Shown one piece after another: positions 38,801 through 48,400 of a DNA stretch of 64,000 nt. The first letter of the stretch is position 1. Every line of letters begins with the position of its first letter. Origin of the DNA: Anas platyrhynchos (Eukaryota; Chordata; Aves; Anseriformes; Anatidae). The translations under genes and the position numbers were made by a program. The DNA is taken from contig NC_092592.1 of the NCBI RefSeq assembly GCF_047663525.1, positions 19,728,001-19,792,000 on the forward strand, in the 5' to 3' direction. The notes below the pieces were generated by a model that was not told the origin of the DNA, searched no databases, and saw only the letters and a list, made by a program, of their open reading frames with translations.

Positions 38801-41800
38801 GAGACTGGGGGAACCGATGTTGGGGGACCTTTTAAGAAGAAAAGAGGACATTACCATCATTTTTTCAATCCTCAAAACATTTAATTCCAAATAGATCACA
38901 GAAGACTCAAAACCCCTTCACTCTAGAGCATCTCAGCTGGTGCATATATATCATTTTCTTATCTTCAGATGGACATTCCGGTACTAACAGAGATAAACCT
39001 TAAGTAATCATACTCTTAAAATTCAAACAGCTAAGGGATCCGAAACTTGACAGTTCCTTCAATGCCTTCTTTCTCCCCCCTGCCCTGTCCCCCACTTCAG
39101 AGCCTAAGCTGCGCATTTTCTATAACCTGAATGCATTTCGGGATTCAGGGACAGGAAACCTTACCATAGCCCAGTCCAGCTGGGGGAGGAGCAGAGGTTG
39201 AAGTACTGCCAATTGTCATCCCAGCCATGTGATTGCTGAGCTGCTGTACACTGGCTGGAGGGGGACCATATTGCTGGAACGTAGATGTCTGGCTGACAGG
39301 CACGGGTGCTGAGCCTGGCAGAAACGGCTGAGAAGTAGGCGGCCTGAGAGGGGAGAAGAGAATCTTCACTGGGTCCTCCATTATGCAAGCAGTTACAATT
39401 CCCCATGCCTTAGAAGTTGTTCTACCGTATCAACACCAGCTGGTGTCAACAGCGTACATAAACTAAAAACTGAGCACTATAGCTATGTTTCTGAAAAGTA
39501 ATTACGTATTCTGCACATGTCCAAACCCCTTTCATCATAAACATCTATTGTTTCTTAAAAACACAAAATTTATGTTTAAAATATTTTTTGTTAATTCCAT
39601 TTTAGTTATCATAACAAATCAGAAATACTGCAAGGGAGTCTACAGGGTAAGAAGCAATAGTGCCAGCACAGATATCTAAGAAGGCTCCGTTGTTCAAAGG
39701 ATTTGGACTCTCCAGCCAAATCCTTTCCAGAAATCAGGAAATTCCTTATGGGAAAATGACTACCACAAAAAAAAAAAGAAGTCTTTGGAGGAAAAGTGGC
39801 TTTAATCAATCAGTCACTGACCCATATCCTTCCATAAGCTTTTTATCTAAAAAGATTCCTATTTTCTAACAAATACCCTTCCTTACAGTAAAATGTTGAT
39901 TCAAAACAATAAGAAAAAAAAGTCAATGCCCACCACAGCAAAAACAATGCATTTAGTTTGTTTTATAGCCTAAAAGGTCTAGACATAGCCTAGGTCTACC
40001 AAGGTAGGCCTTTGTTACAACTTTCTTTTCTTGTGCATACCTCTGCATTGGTGCTGTTGAAGCTGGAATCCCATTCTGCACATCTCCTTGTCCAAACGGA
40101 CTGTACCCCAGGTGGCCAGAAGAAAGAGATGTTCCAGAGGTTGAAGGCGCTCTTACCGAACCTGCAGACATTAAAAAAAAGTCACAAATTATTCACAGAA
40201 ACAAGGGCTTCAAACAGCTACCATGAAAAATCAAAGGAGGAAAAAAGCGAACAAGGAGTTTAGTGATGGCCAAATTGATGCATCAATACTCCTCCAGCAA
40301 CAAATCATTTATACAACCATATTAGTAGAAGCAAAACTGAAAACAAGTATTTTTAGCCATTGTCACCAGTCACACCCCCACACAGATCAAGTACAAAGTA
40401 TGCACCATGGAGAGTTCTTCAAAAAAGAACTTCATCTTCTGACAAAGAACCAACCATGTTCTTGTCAGAAAGGCATTAGGTTCTTCCCCCTCCAAGTCCA
40501 GTTACTTTTTATCCAGAGTATGAAGAGTATTGTAGTGGTACCTAATGTTCATTACAGGTCAATTTTCTCTACTTGAGGGGTAAGCATGTTATGCAAATAG
40601 ATTCAGTTTTGAAAAACTGAATTCTACCAGCTGTTTTTATACAGAGCATAGTGTGGGCCACCACAGGGGGCCAATCCCAGCCTCTTAAGGTTGGAGGGTA
40701 ACAAGAATACTTCCTCATTTTTCAAAGTCAACTGGTTCAGTCACAGACCAAATGATTTGCTTCAGAATTAAGTTTCATCACTTTCAAGACCACACAATGC
40801 TGGATACAATGCCAAGAGATCAACAGCAGCATTTACTTCCAAAAAAAAAAAAAAAGAGAATATAAACTTCTATTTTAATAGTATTATATTAAAAGATGCT
40901 GTTAAATAGAACAGCCATGTGACCATGCCTGCTAACCACAATGGAACTTATTTCATGTATGGGGTATGGTTCAACACAGGTGACTCAAACACCTTAAACT
41001 GCGAGAAGACCAGAGCAGCCAATAGACACTGCTGTGTCTTCCGACAGCGTGACAAGTTCAGAAGGGACTCCGAAGCCTTCTTGTGAGGAACCATTACGAA
41101 ATAGAAAACATGTAAGAGAAGCCAGTTCTCAATTCTGTAGCATAAGTTACTTACCAAAGCATGAGGTTTCAACTCACATTTTTATCTTATCTGTTACATG
41201 TACATTTTAGGAAGCTTGTGGGAGTAAATTCAAGGAGTTAACTAGATTTTTTATGAATGACCAGTAGCTTTTGATTTTTTCCCCCTTTTGGTTTTAAGTT
41301 TTACTAAACCTCCTCCTGGTCTTCACTTTGAGATTCAGAACTCAATTTACAGATAAAATTATTATTTTTACATACCTTTATCTCATTAAACATTTTCTTT
41401 ATATCACCTGTTACAGCACACCTCTGTCTTATTGTTCCTCTGGCCAAGCATCTCCTGATCCCTAACCATTTTTATGTTGTCACTTTCTGTGGTATTTCTA
41501 TTTCTGAATGTCTTTTGTGACATTTTTTTTGTTAATATAATATACTTTCATTTGTTTCAAAACATTTCATTTCATAGTACATCTGAACTGTTTGGCATTG
41601 TCATCTTTTGTCTTCAAAAGCATACACTTTTTTCTTTTTTTTTTTTTTTTACATTAAGTTTACATACTTTTTCAGCTTTAACATGCATACAATTTGACAA
41701 ACGCATGTTTAATTCAGAGAAAGTTTCAAAAGTCATCTTTTTCTAGTCCTTGTCACAAACATACTCCTCTAACCATTAGCACAGACTGATCAAATAACCA

Positions 41801-44800
41801 CTGGAAAAAAAAATAACTTAAAGGGGTATGAATATCTAGTGGTTTATCATCTTAAGGTTCACTGCTCTTGAGGAATCTTGAGGTTCCTCTTCAATACCTT
41901 TGAGATACTGTCCTTACTCATAACAGACCTCAAAACAGAGGCAGATGACAGCATAACGGGAAATGCCTGTGATTTTACTCAAAGCCCTGAGACTATAAGA
42001 ACTTGGCCCAGTTCTGCCTCCCTATTCTTCTAAACAAATAGACGCTGCTGGAAATAGCTCTTCCAAAATACCACTAGTTAGAAAGAAGGACAAATAATAC
42101 GATTTCTTGAAATGTTTCTAGTTCTTGTATCTTCGTTGCTACCTCTGCAAAAACATTACTTTCTTCAACCCACAGCTTTTGAATCATAATTATTCCTAGC
42201 TTCTACGCTGTATCTAAAGAAGTAAAAACTTGTTTTCCCCTTAAGTTTAAACCCAAGCTATAGAGATCCCGTAACTTTTAAGACCAAATTCCCCATAGCT
42301 GGGGAGATTCTTCATTTCTGCATTACAATGCTTTTATTTCAGACCTCACATTTTAGTTCTTTCCCAAGCAGGACACGACATTCTTTTAAACTAAGGCTTC
42401 TTGACAAAACCTGCAAGGACCAATTCAGGTTTTGAAATCAACCTTTAGAAAACAGTCACAAGTCAGTTTTTAATCTATAAATCTGCAGGCATAAGGGATT
42501 TCTACTAGAATTATTTCTTCATATCCTATTCATGTTTTTGGAGTGCTGCCTACATATAGAGTTGGAAGAGTCCCATCCACCTCTGCCTGAATAATCAGGT
42601 ACCCACACCTTTGAGATAAACATCCATGTTGAAAGGAAACTTGGCACAGAAGACAGTTAAGAGAACCAGAACCACCCCTTCCCCACAGTAGGAGTGGCAC
42701 GCCACAAACGCTCCCACAGAAAGGACACCATTTACCTATGAAATTAGGTGCAAGAGAAGTGTCAGAGTTGAGAGAAACAGGAGAGCCCTTCGAAGGGAAC
42801 CCCAAGGAAGGAAAATAACCTGGAAAGACAGAATACACCAGTAAATCAAGCCAGAGAGAAAGCACCGAGAGACAGTGTTTCCAATGCTGAGGACAGTCTG
42901 TTGTACAGAAAGCATCAGGTACACAAAATCCTTATCACATTTACTATTTATTCCTTACTCTATACTCCTCACTGTTCTACCACGTACGCTACCAACACAG
43001 TTTATATATTAACATGAACACAAGTGTAAAAAGGATCATAAACTGAGTCTATGTATGATAATCCAGCAGCAACCTAACTGTCACTGGTATTCAGATAACT
43101 GTACAGTTATCTGTACACTTTCAACTGTACAGTCTCATCAAAAGCAAAACTGAGAGATTGAATGAAAAATTTGTGCAAAGTTGTCCTGGTTCTTCTCATA
43201 GCAGGAAGCTGCTGTTCTCAGCTAGCAGCGCAGTACTCCTCTTCTGTTCCTGAGCAACGCTAGCACCACTGGCACAACACTTCCATGTTTCCATCAGTTA
43301 GAGCTAGGGTTTGTCGTCTAACTCAAACATGAACGCTCCCTGACTGAGGATGGCACCTGCTGCCAACACTTCGCCATTCAGTCCCTCCAAGCCCTTTTCA
43401 CTGTGTTTTTTCCCCTCAAATACCCCCTTAAGACAAATATGTTGAGATCACAAAGTAGCATCAGCAGTTCTCCTTCTACCCCTCAGTGTTCTCTAAAGTC
43501 CTGTCACACTAGCACTTCTGAAATGAATTCTCTCCCCTCTACATTATGTAGTTACAACCCATTTTGCTGCGAAGACCTACAATGAACATAACATGATAAA
43601 GATGGGAGTAGAAACTGGCACTATCACCTGGCTGCTCTTTTTGTTTGTTAATGCACTGTTTGCCTCTTGTTTCTAGCTGGATCCTATATTCAGCAGCTAA
43701 CAAAAGGTCAACTTCTGGTTATTGTGTTAGTGCTCAGAGTTTTACATTCCTTCCTTCTAAAGACAGGAATCCTGAATTTACAAGAGCAGGTACAAAATGT
43801 GCAACCTGACAACTGAGATTTGAGTCCAACTTCTCCCTATTCCTTCCATGGGGCAGGAAACACTACTTGGTCATTATCTACGCTGAGTGGCCAGAGTGCT
43901 CAAAGCTCTGCCTGCATCTTTCCAGGAAGCAGGATTTCTTTCCTCTGCCGAGCTCTGACTTTCATCACTTTTATAGGAATTCAAACCCTTTTTGAAACTA
44001 GATCAAAACCCATGGATTGAGAGTGCTGTTGGAAGAGATTCACCAGGAGAAGGGGAGGAACAGAATTAAAGAAAGAAGAGGAAGATGGAGCAAAACTGAG
44101 TAACACCAGTTCTTATGCATACCACATTTCTATCTCCAACCAAAATAAAATAAAATAAAATCCAGGGTAACCACTTATCTCCCCTTGAAGTCTCTTCCTC
44201 AGTACACAAATTTTAGTCTCTCACTTGAGTTAGTTTCACTTCAGCAGGACGCACTTTGGTTGTTCTGTCCTTCTCATTGACACAGAGACCATTAGCACAC
44301 TCCTCCTTTCCTCAGAAAATCAATGCAAAAATGGAGTATTTTCTCCTCTACATTTCTGATGTTAAAGTCACTGTTCATCTCTCAGTACAATTTAGGTACT
44401 CAAACACAAAAAACCTGAACAAGTGACACGATCCTGCAGAACCAAGGAAGTTCTGGAACACATTAGTATGCTCACATGTCTAAAAGCTTTCTATTGGTTT
44501 TAAAGATACTGGAGAAACTAGCTCTGAACATGCTTTCTATCCAGAGCTGTACATCTTAATCCTTCAAGACAGAGCACTAATCCTTCTCCATGGTAATGTA
44601 ACAAGGACTCTATTATAAATCTCTAAGTCATCAACCACTGCCCCTCAGCATGACCTCTTCAGGAATACTGTTCTGCTCAAGAGCTTCAGTACCATGGGGC
44701 AAGGACATGCAGAACAAAGCTAGGCCATGTTCCTCAACACGTTAATTTTATGAGTTATTAGGAAAAGAGTAAACCCCACTGAAACAGACAAGTGGCAGAT

Positions 44801-45139
44801 CAATAACTTGAGCATATACAGAAAGAACACGATTTTTAACATCACGCAAGCTACATACAGAAGATAATTGCTACCATAAAAGCTAACAATAGGAATTATA
44901 AAGAAAAAATTCCACACGTAACAATTCACAGGTTATCAATCATTAAGTTTTGACTGAGAAGTACCTTGTGGAGGGACTGGCTGTTGGTATCCTGGCACCG
45001 GACCATTATAAGCTCCATATTGCGCGTGAGGAACCCCTGGCAATGGCTGTCCTCCGTAGGCAGGCTGCTGGTATCCCTGATATCCAGGCTGAGGTTGCCC
45101 ATAAGGAGGCCCTGTGTGAGTCTGCTGGTTTACACTCAT
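20705..45139 (-). CDS. SEC24C: SEC24C, COPII coat cargo adaptor, 22 coding exons
   Basis: Joining 22 minus-strand exons (each listed separately) gives 3357 nt, 1118 residues plus stop (human 1094), with consistent phases and GT-AG sites throughout. Seen, in order: a Pro/Gly/Gln-rich disordered N-terminus (about 1-350); the conserved IQVIEDD and [17 protein letters not shown] blocks; a zinc finger with CxxC pairs C449/C452 and C471/C474; a vWA-like trunk domain starting near residue 519 ([12 protein letters not shown]); then beta-sandwich, helical ([19 protein letters not shown]) and gelsolin-like ([17 protein letters not shown]) regions; and the C-terminus [11 protein letters not shown]. Known: SEC24 pairs with SEC23 on SAR1 at ER exit sites and selects cargo; the C/D class differs from A/B in signal preference. 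The start at 45139 (MSVNQQ) matches human MNVNQS. It shares a CpG island with divergent SYNPO2L. Two extra in-frame candidate exons are listed separately. Confidence 0.98.
21281..21370 (-). CDS. SEC24C: SEC24C coding exon 21
   Basis: 90 nt. [20 protein letters not shown], then [10 protein letters not shown]. The donor is GTAAAA. Confidence 0.96.
21798..21989 (-). CDS. SEC24C: SEC24C coding exon 20 (gelsolin-like domain)
   Basis: 192 nt, phase 0. [20 protein letters not shown], then [20 protein letters not shown]. Its first third ([14 protein letters not shown]) is diverged from human, as expected for a linker. Confidence 0.96.
22613..22792 (-). CDS. SEC24C: SEC24C coding exon 19
   Basis: 180 nt, phase 0. 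[20 protein letters not shown] through [13 protein letters not shown]. The donor is GTGAGT. Confidence 0.97.
23022..23140 (-). CDS. SEC24C: SEC24C coding exon 18
   Basis: 119 nt. [20 protein letters not shown] through [10 protein letters not shown] (helical domain). The acceptor is TCTGTGCAG. Confidence 0.97.
23754..23783 (-). repeat. Perfect 15-bp tandem duplication spanning the coding exon 17 donor
   Basis: The 15-base unit ttaccatatttagcc (plus strand) occurs twice without mismatch at 23754-23768 and 23769-23783. Each copy has an ATATG|GTAA splice donor in SEC24C sense. Confidence 0.95.
23773..23911 (-). CDS. SEC24C: SEC24C coding exon 17 (duplicated donor)
   Basis: 139 nt. [20 protein letters not shown] through TLINYLAK. 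The donor GTAAGG at 23772-23771 lies inside a perfect 15-bp tandem duplication. A second donor, 15 nt further, would add five codons (GKAKY) in frame. Confidence 0.96.
24382..24527 (-). CDS. SEC24C: SEC24C coding exon 16
   Basis: 146 nt. [20 protein letters not shown] through SGALLQ (beta-sandwich region). The donor is GTGAGG. Confidence 0.97.
24812..24908 (-). CDS. SEC24C: SEC24C coding exon 15
   Basis: 97 nt. [20 protein letters not shown], then [12 protein letters not shown]. The donor is GTGGGT. Confidence 0.97.
25238..25408 (-). CDS. SEC24C: SEC24C coding exon 14
   Basis: 171 nt. Contains [20 protein letters not shown] and [12 protein letters not shown]. The donor is GTAAGA. Confidence 0.97.
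25884..26000 (-). CDS. SEC24C: SEC24C coding exon 13
   Basis: 117 nt, phase 0. [20 protein letters not shown], then [19 protein letters not shown]. The donor is GTAATA. Confidence 0.97.
27130..27223 (-). CDS. SEC24C: SEC24C coding exon 12 (weak tandem donor)
   Basis: 94 nt. [20 protein letters not shown] through GLEALK. The phase-correct donor is GTTGGT at 27129. A better-looking GTAAAT lies 4 nt downstream but would shift the frame. Confidence 0.93.
28143..28334 (-). CDS. SEC24C: SEC24C coding exon 11
   Basis: 192 nt. [20 protein letters not shown] through [13 protein letters not shown]. The donor is GTAACA. Confidence 0.97.
28600..28724 (-). CDS. SEC24C: SEC24C coding exon 10 (trunk start)
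   Basis: 125 nt. [20 protein letters not shown], then [20 protein letters not shown]: first strand and helix of the vWA-like trunk. Confidence 0.97.
29046..29161 (-). CDS. SEC24C: SEC24C coding exon 9
   Basis: 116 nt. [20 protein letters not shown], then [18 protein letters not shown]. The donor is GTACAG. Confidence 0.97.
30273..30411 (-). CDS. SEC24C: SEC24C coding exon 8 (zinc finger)
   Basis: 139 nt. Contains [16 protein letters not shown] and [10 protein letters not shown], the two CxxC knuckles of the SEC24 zinc finger. The acceptor is TTTCCACAG and the donor is GTAAGG. Confidence 0.97.
30412..33055 (-). other. SEC24C intron between coding exons 7 and 8
   Basis: 2.6 kb intron. I see no extra exon or recognisable repeat. 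The other SEC24C introns, apart from those holding the two candidate exons, are likewise featureless to inspection. Confidence 0.7.
33056..33183 (-). CDS. SEC24C: SEC24C coding exon 7
   Basis: 128 nt. [20 protein letters not shown], then [22 protein letters not shown]. The donor is GTGAGA. Confidence 0.97.
33815..33926 (-). CDS. SEC24C: SEC24C coding exon 6
   Basis: 112 nt. [19 protein letters not shown], then [18 protein letters not shown]: almost identical to human. The donor is GTAAAA. Confidence 0.97.
35652..35720 (-). CDS. SEC24C: SEC24C candidate extra exon repeating the DPDxIPSP end of coding exon 5
   Basis: 69 nt with a strong donor (GTAAGT) at 35651-35650. A long polypyrimidine tract lies upstream (complement of 35756-35792), with the first AG after it at 35722-35721. 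It translates in phase 0 to QLNE then [19 protein letters not shown], echoing the preceding exon's [11 protein letters not shown]. Both ends are phase 0, so it can be inserted between coding exons 5 and 6 in frame. Joined directly to coding exon 4 it would hit a stop, so it cannot simply replace exon 5. It is either a functional cassette or the relic of an exon duplication. Confidence 0.5.
35756..35792 (+). repeat. Polypurine tract (A-run followed by AAAAG/AGAGA units)
   Basis: All purine over 37 bases. In SEC24C sense it is the pyrimidine tract upstream of the 69-nt candidate exon. Confidence 0.8.
36986..37116 (-). CDS. SEC24C: SEC24C coding exon 5
   Basis: 131 nt. Encodes [18 protein letters not shown] and ends [11 protein letters not shown] in phase 0 at donor GTAAGC. 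It matches human [11 protein letters not shown]. Confidence 0.96.
38376..38828 (-). CDS. SEC24C: SEC24C coding exon 4 (Pro-rich)
   Basis: At 453 nt this is the largest coding exon. It is very Pro/Ser/Gly-rich and includes [13 protein letters not shown] and the terminal QPGYQMQQN, matching human [11 protein letters not shown] and QPGYQPQQN. The donor is GTGAGT. Confidence 0.96.
39165..39343 (-). CDS. SEC24C: SEC24C coding exon 3
   Basis: 179 nt. Encodes [18 protein letters not shown] through [11 protein letters not shown]. The acceptor follows a CT-rich tract and the donor is GTAAGG. Confidence 0.95.
40041..40161 (-). CDS. SEC24C: SEC24C coding exon 2
   Basis: 121 nt. Contains [20 protein letters not shown], aligned with human [19 protein letters not shown]. 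The donor is GTATGC. Confidence 0.94.
42736..42819 (-). CDS. SEC24C: SEC24C candidate cassette exon between coding exons 1 and 2
   Basis: 84 nt with acceptor GTCTTTCCAG above 42819 and donor GTAAAT below 42736. It enters and leaves in phase 1, so skipping or including it keeps frame. It encodes 28 codons without a stop ([20 protein letters not shown] and on to NFI), of Ser/Pro/Phe-rich character. It has no counterpart in the human canonical sequence as I remember it. Inference: an alternatively included exon in the disordered N-terminus. Confidence 0.6.
   Translation of the reverse strand, partial: VIFLPWGSLRRALLFLSTLTLLLHLIS
43092..43113. repeat. 22-bp perfect palindrome in a SEC24C intron
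   Basis: The arm cagataactgt is followed directly by its reverse complement. A second short palindrome, actgtacagt, repeats the core at 43124-43133. It lies about 270 nt upstream, in transcript sense, of the 84-nt cassette candidate. Confidence 0.85.
44142..44161 (+). repeat. (AAAAT)4 microsatellite
   Basis: Four perfect AAAAT units in a SEC24C intron. Confidence 0.9.
44965..45139 (-). CDS. SEC24C: SEC24C coding exon 1 (N-terminus)
   Basis: Residues 1-58, starting [20 protein letters not shown]. The exon itself extends to about 45167 (acceptor TTTTTGCAG) with 28 nt of 5' UTR. The donor is GTACTT at 44964-44963. It ends in phase 1. Confidence 0.94.
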
Positions 45140-45144
45140 TGTAT

Positions 45145-45150
45145 TCACAT
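45145..45150 (-). promoter_or_regulatory. Start-stop element (ATG TGA) just upstream of the SEC24C ATG
   Basis: In transcript sense, ATG is immediately followed by TGA and then five bases before the main initiator. The upstream ATG has G at -3, so it could be recognised. It is out of frame with the main ORF. Confidence 0.7.
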
Positions 45151-45398
45151 CCCCAAACTAATCTCACCTGCAAAAAGGGGCGAAAAATGGCTTTTAGTAG
45201 ACATAAAACCAAACTGGCCAACTTCTCTACTGTTTTCACAGAAATGAGAGATCCTGAGACACTAGTGATGTTAAAATGTTAACAGTAATTTACTCATGCA
45301 CAGCAGTTTTTCAAGTAAGGTAAATGCTTTATAAGAGCTAGCGAACAATATTCTCAGAGATTTTCCAACCAACTTACTCGCTGTTCTATACTGGTTAG

Positions 45399-45427
45399 AC
45401 TTCTGATCAACTTCTGATCAACTTCTT
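45399..45427. repeat. 11-bp tandem repeat, about 2.6 copies
   Basis: The unit acttctgatca occurs at 45399-45409 and 45410-45420, followed by a partial third copy, in SEC24C intron 1 close to coding exon 1. Confidence 0.85.
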
Positions 45428-48400
45428 AGAAAAAAAGATTGTCACTCCATATCAGATATTATCAAGCTCCCTCAGACACCTCACAAATTACTTCTGCCTC
45501 TAAAATCACCAGACCAATGAAAAACACATTTCATTACTTAGATGAAAGATTCCTTAACGTAACACTCCACGAGTTCACCCTTTAGCTCTATGCTACCCTG
45601 CTTCCTTGCTATAAGACAATATCCACACAGGCTGCTTCTTGAAGTGTTTGCAAGTACCTTGAACAGGGACAATGTAGAATTTTGAGATTTTTCAAACAGT
45701 AAATCATTTAAAGTCCTTACATACATAATTTTCAGAAACCTAGAATGTTCCACAAGCAGCATGCTCATCTAAGAAAGATCTTTGAAATAGAAAAGCAGCA
45801 CAGGCTAAGATGTCATTAAAGGAGTTATACGAAAGTGTAAGACTGGAAACAAAACATCAGAGACAGAAGATAAGTTTCTTAGCAAAGCTATGCAAGAGAT
45901 CTTAATAGATGCATTCCCAAGCCCTCTAACTTTATAAAGAGAAAAATAGAAAGGACATTGGGAGACCCCAAACCAGGCAGGCAGTTCGTACAGCCATGGT
46001 ACCAAGCAGACAGATAAGCTACAGGGCCCTTCAGTTGCAAAGTGCCACACAAATGAGGCCCTCCGCTGGCAGGAGATTGCCTTGCAGTCTCAAGGACATT
46101 TTCGCATCCCCTGCTCTCCTTTGGATGCTCCATGTGTTGCTGTTACCCTTCAGCTAATGCTGTCTCTGCAGTAACAACATAAACATACCTGTGTTTGGAG
46201 AGCAATTTGATTTATCAAAAAAGACTTCAGTTTATATAAAAACGCAAGCTTAAGTGAATAACTGTATTTGCCCCCAACCCCACGATGAACTTGCACATTA
46301 AAGATAAATAGTAAATCTTAACACAGAGGAGACAAATACATCTGCAACAGCCATTAGCCAATTGAGGTAAATCCCAGTGAGGAATCTGCAGCTTAACGCA
46401 AGCGGATAACAGACAGCCGAGCTGTTTTGCCTATTCATTGATTACAGGATGCCAACTAATGCTAAGGTTGACTTTTTACATTATCAAAAATATGATGCTT
46501 AAGTATTATTTCAACAACTGGCACAACAATTGTACGCAAGGGTACTAAAGTAACTACAGACCTGTAAGAACCATCCATGTACAAATGAATTTTTTCAGGT
46601 CCACATACATTATATGAAGAGAAAACATTTACATCAAAATCATCTATTTCTTTACAGAAGACAGCTAGCGTAATACCATGCATTCGATATTTAACCTCCC
46701 AGAGCTAGTAAATACAGTAAGTCTTAATGCTAAGCATGCCAATGCTTACTCTGAAAATGAGGTATTTAACTTTACATGAAAGGAAATGAAGTTTCATATC
46801 TGTTTTTCAAGCTGCACAGAGGCAGTGAGAAGGCTTTTGTCTAGAAAAACTTCTCTTTAATATTTAAAGGTAATCTACTGCTCAGAGTAACATATAATGC
46901 CATTTACAACAGCTTATTACACATTTTTTATCAGCCTGCCAAGTTTCTAAACATGCTTACAGCAAGCAAGAGGGTCACTGCTAAAAATTCAGGTTTCCCA
47001 CTCCACCTTTGACTTAGTTCTGCAGAACAGTCTAACCTGAGCAGCCACGGGGCCACGAAATCTGGACTTTGGGACCAGCACCCTTCCCCAGCTCCCCTGA
47101 AGGTTAACCTCTTCCTCCCTGGGCAGGCAACTAGGACCAGATTGCACTCACACACCTACCCACATCCTTTTTCTGCCCACTGCAACCAGACAAGCAGGAC
47201 AGCTCCTCCTGCAAAGCTGGGGGTTAAAGAAAGGGAGAATATGGCAGAAGATTGCTCTACCTAAGCAGCTCAGAACATATGGGCATGTTGAGGAAGGAGG
47301 GCTGCTTTCTCTTCTTCCTGCCCCTCACTATTTCTTTTTGGATTGTCTATGAGGAATTTGGCTTCCAGTCACTGTTCCTACAAACAGGTCCTTCTTCCAG
47401 GAAAAGCTGCAGTCTAAGCAGCAGCATCCTGCAGGACACCTCCTGAGCTACAATCATTAAGACACTCTACACATCACACTTACAGGACTCTGCAGGACTC
47501 AGCGTGGATATTCCTGAACATATCTCAGGGTTGCCCAAGCAATTGCAACAGGGCTAGAACAGCTCAATATTTCATTCTATTTCTATTCTAGCAAACAACT
47601 TCTGACTTTTTTATTGTATTGTCTGCTTCTTGCTCTCTCCTCAGTAATACTGAAACCAAGAGGCACGCTCATTTAATACAAACCTTCCAGAGAAAAACGT
47701 TTTGAGATAGACTCTATGTAAATTAGTACTAGGCAATTATCTCCTTTGTTGGGTTACAAAGTGCCCCAAATGAGAGGAAGGCAAGATACACCTCAAACCT
47801 TTAGCTGGCCACGTGACAGCCAGCACAGGCCGACCTCCACCACAACACAAGCTGACGCTTGCTCTGTAGCAGCAGAGGGTCAAAGAGGGAGCTGAACAGA
47901 AGAGGAAGACTCGAGAATTAGCTTGGTGTTGAAACTGCGGACAAGGCTGCTTCATTTATCTTGGCTGCTCAACCTGCTCTAAATGTAAGGCTTGTGGCAC
48001 GCTTGCTCATAACCGATGTGGAGTATCATGAAGGGCAGGGCCAGGAGTATCCACCTCTGAGAAGGCAGAAAAGAATTGTCACTGAATTAATCCATTTTCC
48101 CTCTTCCCCAGCACCAGTCATTTTTATCAAACAGCTTTCATTTTGCCTGCATCCAAAACTGTGTACATAAATTAGAAGCTGGTCACTCAAGGAGAAGTGG
48201 GAAAATGGAGGATTTTATGCTCTATTTCTTATGACATGAAGAAAGGTGACAGAAAGAATGAAATACATACACCATACAGTGAGAAATGGAGAAAGCTCTC
48301 CCACTTGACAGAAGTACTGAGGACGTTCATTTGTACATGGTAACACATTACCAGAGCTAAGCCAAACGTAATATTTTAAGATGCTATCGAACATCCTATT

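Noticed and set aside
45140-45148. GTG as an upstream start for SEC24C
   Set aside because: The codon at 45146-45148 is GTG, not ATG. The ATG at 45139 matches the human N-terminus.
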